A stretch of DNA of 45,755 bases. Source: an uncultured Parabacteroides sp. Its GTDB lineage: Bacteria; Bacteroidota; Bacteroidia; Bacteroidales; Tannerellaceae. This document shows, one piece after another, positions 41,083 to 45,755 of the stretch; position 1 is the stretch's first letter, and the number at the start of each line of letters is the position of its first letter. The notes under the pieces are model-generated. The model was not told the DNA's origin, ran no database searches, and was given only the letters and a program-made list of their open reading frames with translations. The stretch is taken from positions 1 through 45,755 of the forward strand of contig CASFXH010000021.1 of the NCBI GenBank assembly GCA_949298575.1, given 5' to 3'. The position numbers were made by a program, and so were the translations under genes.

Positions 41083-42342
41083 TTATTCTTGGAAGGGGAG
41101 GAGCAGCTGCCGGTCGTCCGTTTTCCTCCGTTTGGTGGTCAGTATGCGGCGCACGCCTTCGGGGGTGAGCTCATGGATAGTCCCACCGGCGGGCAACTCG
41201 CGGCAGGTGATGAAATAGCGGGCTTTCTTCAAGACCAATCCCATGCGGCGCAGTTCTTCCGTCCCTAGCCGGCCATAGCGACGGGCGGCTACGATCAGCT
41301 TGGCCGATTTCACGCCAATCCCCGGGACACGGAGCAGCAACTCATAATCCGCCCGATTGACATCGACCGGGAAGCATTCCGGATGGCGCAAGGCCCAAGC
41401 TAATTTAGGATCGACCTCGAGGTCGAGATCCGGATACGCGTCGTCGACCAATTCATCGACCCGGAATTGATAGAAACGTAACAGCCAGTCGGCCTGATAG
41501 AGCCGGTTCTCGCGGACCAAGGGAGGCGCCGAGAGGGCGGGTAGCCGATTGTCGTAGCGATTGACCGGGATAAAGCCGGAGTAATAGACCCGTTTCATGG
41601 AAGCCCGGCGATAGAATGCCGATGAGAGGCGCAGGATGTCACGGTCGCGGTCGGCCGTGGCTCCGATAATCATCTGCGTGCTCTGCCCGGCGGGGGCGAA
41701 ACGTGGGGCGTGGCGGAAATGGGCGCGCTCTTCCTTTCCTCGCAAGAAACCCAGATGGATCGAGCGCATGGGCGAGAAGACGCTTTGGAAATCTTTTTCC
41801 GGCGCGAGCGTTTTGAGACTTTCTTCGTTCGGGATCTCGATGTTGACGCTCAAACGGTCCGCGTAGAGGCCCGCTTCGTTGACCAGCTCCGGACTGGCGC
41901 CGGGAATGCTCTTTAGGTGAATGTAGCCGTTGAAGCGATGGATTGTCCGAAGGTCGCGGGCGACGCGTACGAGCCGTTCCATCGTATAATCGGGATCACG
42001 GACGACGCCCGAGCTGAGGAACAGCCCTTCGATGTAATTGCGGCGATAGAACTCGATCGTCAACTCGACCAGTTCCGAGACGGCGAACGTGGCCCGCGGC
42101 ACGTCGTTGCTCCGCCGGTTGACGCAATAGGCGCAGTCGTAGCGGCAATAGTTGGTCAGCATGATTTTCAGGAGCGAGATGCAGCGGCCGTCTTCGGCGA
42201 AGCTGTGGCAAATGCCCCATCCCGCCGCGCTCCCGATCATCCCGTTCCGCTTTCCCCTCGATGTTCCGCTCGAGGCGCACGAGACATCGTATTTGGCCGA
42301 TTCCGCCAAGATCTTCAGCTTCTCCAAGATTTTCTCGTCCAT
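41083..42342 (-). CDS. Putative DNA modification/repair radical SAM protein (TIGR03916 type)
   Basis: About 419 residues from MDEKILEKLKILAES. This start is preferred to an ATG at 42372 because a -7-like TATGTTCG (42366-42373, minus strand) overlaps the latter. The iron-sulfur site is YCRYDCAYCVNRRSND (CxxxCxxC). It also has FLSSGVVRDPDYTME, RLSVNIEIPNEESL, and a C-terminal helix-hairpin-helix (YELLLRVPGIGVKSAKLIVAA) that points to DNA binding. Paired with the gene 4 bases downstream. Confidence 0.92.
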   Translation of the reverse strand: MDEKILEKLKILAESAKYDVSCASSGTSRGKRNGMIGSAAGWGICHSFAEDGRCISLLKIMLTNYCRYDCAYCVNRRSNDVPRATFAVSELVELTIEFYRRNYIEGLFLSSGVVRDPDYTMERLVRVARDLRTIHRFNGYIHLKSIPGASPELVNEAGLYADRLSVNIEIPNEESLKTLAPEKDFQSVFSPMRSIHLGFLRGKEERAHFRHAPRFAPAGQSTQMIIGATADRDRDILRLSSAFYRRASMKRVYYSGFIPVNRYDNRLPALSAPPLVRENRLYQADWLLRFYQFRVDELVDDAYPDLDLEVDPKLAWALRHPECFPVDVNRADYELLLRVPGIGVKSAKLIVAARRYGRLGTEELRRMGLVLKKARYFITCRELPAGGTIHELTPEGVRRILTTKRRKTDDRQLLLPFQE

Positions 42343-42475
42343 CATCGCTTCGCTTTTTCCTTTCGCGAACATACGAATAAATTTCGCTTCTTAAGTTGAA
42401 AAAGCCTCTTTCCCGCGACGGGTTCTCGGATAACTTTCCTAAGTTCGCGTCTTATAATTTTAAAACAACAACGAC

Positions 42476-44071
42476 ATGCGGAATTATTTCATTTGGGGAG
42501 GCGGTTTGGCCTCCGTGATCGCCTTGGCCTCATGTGCCGGTGGTGGGGAAAAGGCTTCCCAGAAGCCCTTGAATATTATCCATATCATGACTGATGACCA
42601 TTCGTATCAGACCATTAGCGCCTATGGGCATGCTTTGGGACGTCTGGCGCCGACCCCCAACATTGACCGTCTGGCCGCTGAGGGCATGCTTTTCCGGAAA
42701 GCTTTCGTTGAGAACTCCCTTTCCACGCCGAGCCGGGCTTGCCTCATGACGGGCCTTTACAGCCATCAGAACGGGCAACGCCAATTGGGCGCGGGCATCG
42801 ACACGACGAAAACTTTCTTCTCTGAATTGCTTCAGGCGCATGGTTACCAGACGGGCGTCGTGGGAAAATGGCACATGCAGTGTGAGCCGAAAGGCTTCGA
42901 TTATTACCACGTGTTGGATGATCAGGGTGAGTATTACAACCCTCGTTTCAAGAGTTTGGAGACGAACGGCGAGTATGTCCGTGAGGAAGGTTACGCCACC
43001 ACGCTGACGACCGATCACGCCATCGAGTTCCTCGAGCGACGGGATCTGGAGAAACCTTTCTGCCTCTTGGTCCACCATAAGGCGCCGCATCGCAACTGGA
43101 TGCCCGACACGAAATACGCCAACCTTTATGAGGATGTGGAGTTCCCCATGCCGGAAACATTCTACGATGATTACGCGACCCGTTGCGACGCTGCCCGTAC
43201 GCAAGAGATGCGTATCGCCGACGATATGACGATGATCTATGACCTGAAAGTCGATGAGTTGAAAGATACCGACGCTTACCGCGGAGAGCGCGAGCGAGGA
43301 AGCTGGCAAGCCTCGATCGACCGCATGACACCCGAACAACGCGAGGCATGGATGGCCGCTTACGGGCCCAACAACGAGAAGATGATCGCCCAAAACCTGA
43401 AAGGCGATGACCTGGTTCGCTGGAAATACCAACGCTATATCAAGGACTACGTGCGTTGCATCAAGTCGATCGACGATGAGGTGGGCCGCTTGCTCGCTTA
43501 CTTGGAGAAAGAGAACCTGATGGACAACACGATCATCGTTTATACCTCCGATCAGGGCTTCTATATGGGTGAGCACGGTTGGTTCGACAAGCGCTTCATG
43601 TACGAGGAATCCTTCCGCACCCCGCTTATCATCCGTTATCCGGGGAAAATCGAGCCGGGAAGCGTTTGCGACGCTTTAGTGCAGAATATCGATTACGCTC
43701 CGACTTATTTGGACTTGGCCGGTGTCGAGAAACCGGACGAGATGGTCGGCACCTCGCTCGTGCCCCTTTTCTCCGGGACGACGCCCAGCGATTGGCGGAA
43801 GTACCTTTATTATCATTTCTATGACTATCCCGCTTACCACTTGGTCCGTCGTCACGATGGCGTGCGGGATGAGCGTTATAAGCTGATCCATTTCTACGGC
43901 GATAAGGATGAGTACAACGAGGCGATCAATTGCAATGAACTTTATGATCTCCAGAATGATCCCAATGAGCTGAACAACCTTTATGGCCAGCCGGGCTATG
44001 AGGAGGTGACCGAACGCTTGAGCCAGCGCCTCGATCAATTCCGTGCGGACTTGAAGGTCGACGAGTATTAA
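42476..44071 (+). CDS. Lipoprotein sulfatase, serine type (needs anaerobic sulfatase-maturating enzyme)
   Basis: A 531-residue S1-family sulfatase. Lipoprotein signal with Cys20 (VIALASC). Calcium-binding Asp pair in IHIMTDDHSY; active-site signature SLSTPSRACLMTGLYSH with Ser83 to be oxidised to formylglycine; GKWHMQ; and the later TSDQGFYMGEHGWFDKRFMYEES. By its overall look it is of the GlcNAc-6-sulfatase/iduronate-type group, but substrate is not determined. No SusC/D pair or glycoside hydrolase cluster is next to it. Confidence 0.93.
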   Translation: MRNYFIWGGGLASVIALASCAGGGEKASQKPLNIIHIMTDDHSYQTISAYGHALGRLAPTPNIDRLAAEGMLFRKAFVENSLSTPSRACLMTGLYSHQNGQRQLGAGIDTTKTFFSELLQAHGYQTGVVGKWHMQCEPKGFDYYHVLDDQGEYYNPRFKSLETNGEYVREEGYATTLTTDHAIEFLERRDLEKPFCLLVHHKAPHRNWMPDTKYANLYEDVEFPMPETFYDDYATRCDAARTQEMRIADDMTMIYDLKVDELKDTDAYRGERERGSWQASIDRMTPEQREAWMAAYGPNNEKMIAQNLKGDDLVRWKYQRYIKDYVRCIKSIDDEVGRLLAYLEKENLMDNTIIVYTSDQGFYMGEHGWFDKRFMYEESFRTPLIIRYPGKIEPGSVCDALVQNIDYAPTYLDLAGVEKPDEMVGTSLVPLFSGTTPSDWRKYLYYHFYDYPAYHLVRRHDGVRDERYKLIHFYGDKDEYNEAINCNELYDLQNDPNELNNLYGQPGYEEVTERLSQRLDQFRADLKVDEY

Positions 44072-44106
44072 TTCCGTCCACGGGTTCAATGGAAGGTGTT
44101 TTTTCG

Positions 44107-44114
44107 TAATTTTG
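44107..44114 (+). promoter_or_regulatory. Probable -7 box of mdh
   Basis: TAATTTTG, 42 bases before the mdh ATG. A TTC, near to TTG, lies 19 bases upstream. Confidence 0.5.
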
Positions 44115-44156
44115 CCGTCGGGACAAGCTGTTTTGTCCCATTAAAATTATAAGGTT

Positions 44157-45158
44157 ATGGAATTTTTAACGAACGAGAAATTGACGATCGTTGGAGCCGC
44201 CGGAATGATCGGTTCCAACATGGCTCAGTGTGCCGCGATGATGCGCTTAACGCCTAATATTTGTTTATACGACGTTTACGCGCCAGGTCTGGAAGGGGTC
44301 GCTGAAGAGATCCGTCACTGTGGTTTCGAAGGCGTAAACGTGACCTTCACGACCGACGTGAAGGAGGCATTCACCGACGCGAAATACATTATTTCCTCCG
44401 GTGGCGCTCCCCGCAAGCAAGGGATGACGCGCGAGGATCTGTTGAAAGGCAACGCGGGCGTCGCCGAGCAATTGGGTAAGGATATCAAGTCGTATTGCCC
44501 CGACGTGAAGCACGTGGTCATTATCTTTAACCCGGCGGATATCACCGGTTTGGTTACGCTCTTGTGGTCGGGCTTGAAGCCTTCTCAGGTGACGACTTTG
44601 GCTGCTTTGGACAGTATTCGTCTGCAAAGCGAGTTGGCTAAGCACTTTGGTGTCGCGCAGAGCGAGGTGACGGGTTGCCGTACCTACGGTGGTCATGGCG
44701 AGCAAATGGCCGTCTTCGCTTCGACCGCGAAAGTACAGGGTACGCCGCTGACCGACTTGATCGGCACGGATAAGCTCTCCGCCGAGCAATGGGCGACAAT
44801 CCAGCAGAAGGTCGTTAAGGGTGGCGCGAACATCATCAACCTCCGCGGCCGCTCTTCGTTCCAAAGCCCCTCTTACGTGTCTGTCGAGATGATCCGGGCG
44901 GCGATGGGTGGCGCCGAGTTCCAATGGCCCGCTGGCCGCTACGTTTCCTTCAGTGGCATGGATCACATCATGATGGCGATGGAGGTGACGATCACGAAGA
45001 ACGGCGCCGCTTACGAGGAAGTAACGGGGACCGCCGAAGAGATGGCCGCCTTGAAGAAGAGCTACGAGCACCTTTGCGCGATGCGCGACGAGGTGATCGC
45101 GATGGGCGTCCTTCCGCCGATCGACCAATGGAATTCGATCAATCCGAACATCGCTTAA
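44157..45158 (+). CDS. mdh: Malate dehydrogenase
   Basis: A 333-residue NAD-dependent dehydrogenase of the LDH/MDH fold. Visible are the Rossmann loop LTIVGAAGMIGSNMAQ, SSGGAPRKQGMTREDLLKGN with the substrate Arg, IIFNPADITGLV, LDSIRLQSELA, and the catalytic His in TYGGHGEQMAVF. It interconverts malate and oxaloacetate, in these anaerobes mostly in the fumarate-succinate branch. Single gene with its own promoter and terminator. Confidence 0.94.
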   Translation: MEFLTNEKLTIVGAAGMIGSNMAQCAAMMRLTPNICLYDVYAPGLEGVAEEIRHCGFEGVNVTFTTDVKEAFTDAKYIISSGGAPRKQGMTREDLLKGNAGVAEQLGKDIKSYCPDVKHVVIIFNPADITGLVTLLWSGLKPSQVTTLAALDSIRLQSELAKHFGVAQSEVTGCRTYGGHGEQMAVFASTAKVQGTPLTDLIGTDKLSAEQWATIQQKVVKGGANIINLRGRSSFQSPSYVSVEMIRAAMGGAEFQWPAGRYVSFSGMDHIMMAMEVTITKNGAAYEEVTGTAEEMAALKKSYEHLCAMRDEVIAMGVLPPIDQWNSINPNIA

Positions 45159-45184
45159 GCGAGCGAGCTTGAAATAAGATGAAG

Positions 45185-45217
45185 AGGCATGCGGAGTGTT
45201 CCGTGTGCCTTTTCTTT
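45185..45217 (+). terminator. Terminator after mdh
   Basis: AGGCATGCGGA/TCCGTGTGCCT, an 11-bp stem with two G-U pairs, followed by TTTTCTTT. Confidence 0.85.
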
Positions 45218-45266
45218 CGCTCGTACCTTAAACGCCTTATTCCCACAATCTTGATATGTCACTTTA

Positions 45267-45355
45267 ATAATGCCTATTGTAAGGTGGTCATAACCCAATA
45301 GTGACGTGCTTACAATGGGCATTGTAAAGACCTCATGATGCCTATTGTAATAATG
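45267..45355. repeat. Intergenic foldback element, copy B
   Basis: TAATGCCTATTGTAA at the left, TTACAATGGGCATTGTAA in inverted orientation in the middle, and a further direct TGCCTATTGTAATAATG at the right. It shares TAATGCCTAT, CATAACCCAAT and CCTCATGAT, in the same order, with copy A at 26557. Confidence 0.65.
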
Positions 45356-45377
45356 CTATGGGAGCGGGGTGGAAAAA

Positions 45378-45396
45378 CCTTATTTCGGAAATAAGG
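45378..45396. promoter_or_regulatory. 19-bp palindrome upstream of the DUF3575 gene
   Basis: CCTTATTTC-G-GAAATAAGG, perfect 9-bp arms around one base, about 100 bases before the DUF3575 ATG. No T tract follows; may be an operator. Confidence 0.4.
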
Positions 45397-45496
45397 CTCG
45401 TTTAGGAGCTTATGATGACTTTGACTTATCTTATTGAAAATAAAAGGAATGGGGCACTTCCTGTGGAGAGCGTAGACGAAATTAAGGTACGAATAT

Positions 45497-45755
45497 ATGA
45501 AAAAGTTGTTGCTTGTTATTTTGTGCGTATGTATGGCGGGCCCGGCGCTTGTTCGGGCGCAATCACGAGTCGGCGAAGGAGGAAAGTCGCCGGTCGTGGC
45601 CTTGAAGACGAACGGGCTTTATTGGGCGACCACGACGCCCAACGTAGGCATCGAGGTTCGGCTGGCTCCGAAATGGACGCTGGAGGCCGAGGTAGGTTTG
45701 AATCCCTTCGACGGGAAGAACGACGATGGAAGTTTCGACCAGTCCATCAAGCATT
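45497..45755 (+). CDS. DUF3575 family outer-membrane protein, cut by the window edge
   Basis: The first 86 codons are present. A signal peptide (MKKLLLVILCVCMAGPALVRAQ) is followed by the family opening VVALKTNGLYWATTTPNVGIEVRL and KWTLEAEVGLNPFDG (first motif given in part). DUF3575 proteins are Bacteroidetes outer-membrane or envelope proteins often next to fimbrial loci. The rest lies beyond the window. Confidence 0.85.
   Translation, partial: MKKLLLVILCVCMAGPALVRAQSRVGEGGKSPVVALKTNGLYWATTTPNVGIEVRLAPKWTLEAEVGLNPFDGKNDDGSFDQSIKH

Overview
The window reads as chromosomal DNA of a member of the Bacteroidales, probably the Parabacteroides/Tannerellaceae side. The grounds are Bacteroidetes-type promoters (TAnnTTTG -7 boxes, some with a TTG or TTTG about 19-20 bp upstream), Bacteroidetes-restricted families (DUF4270, DUF4301, DUF4922, DUF3575, a CTnDOT-like tyrosine recombinase without the first catalytic Arg), a serine-type sulfatase and a GT4/GH57/debranching glycogen cluster. 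The genus call is inference; no rRNA is present.

Layout. 1-4640: a small integrative element or remnant. It has a tyrosine integrase, a lipoprotein, a repressor with an unusual central DUF2971 domain and a self-cleaving S24 tail, and a divergent operon of two small helix-turn-helix genes. Two matching dyad operators lie in the divergent promoter region. A CAU-anticodon tRNA follows the HTH operon, and a Tyr-Gly tRNA operon flanks the integrase side. 4860-10380: housekeeping genes (ribH, a TPR membrane protein, recF, DUF721, 5-formyl-THF cyclo-ligase, S41 protease, dCMP deaminase). 10459-10785: a palindrome array with an 83 bp dimer period. 11033-15765: glycogen operon (debranching enzyme, GT4 synthase, GH57). 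15970-18189: DUF4270 lipoprotein and an N-terminal-only glycogen-synthase-like protein. 18290-23306: panC, panD, a MATE exporter, ffh, folD. 23332-23645: two identical tRNA-His genes with their own promoter and terminator.

23850-29360 is a second accessory stretch: an outer-membrane protein/PII/AmtB nitrogen operon, a foldback repeat whose relative recurs at 45267, a possible structured RNA or small ORF, a two-gene cassette of unknown function with an operator-like dyad over its promoter, and a uracil-DNA-glycosylase-fold-like gene with a small partner. 29384-45158 returns to core functions: DUF4301; an operon-like series of RelA-type (p)ppGpp synthetase, glycosyltransferase, HIT-like DUF4922 protein, LpxK and ThiL; a second palindrome array (42 bp period); queC-queF; a DUF1080 glycoside-hydrolase-like protein; a radical-SAM and partner pair linked to DNA repair or modification; a lipoprotein sulfatase; malate dehydrogenase. 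The window ends inside a DUF3575 gene.

The most unusual items are the XRE-DUF2971-S24 repressor with its operators, the two palindrome arrays whose periods are close to whole numbers of helical turns, and the unknown cassettes at 26.5-29 kb. No search or folding program was run; identities rest on reading motifs and remembered family features.
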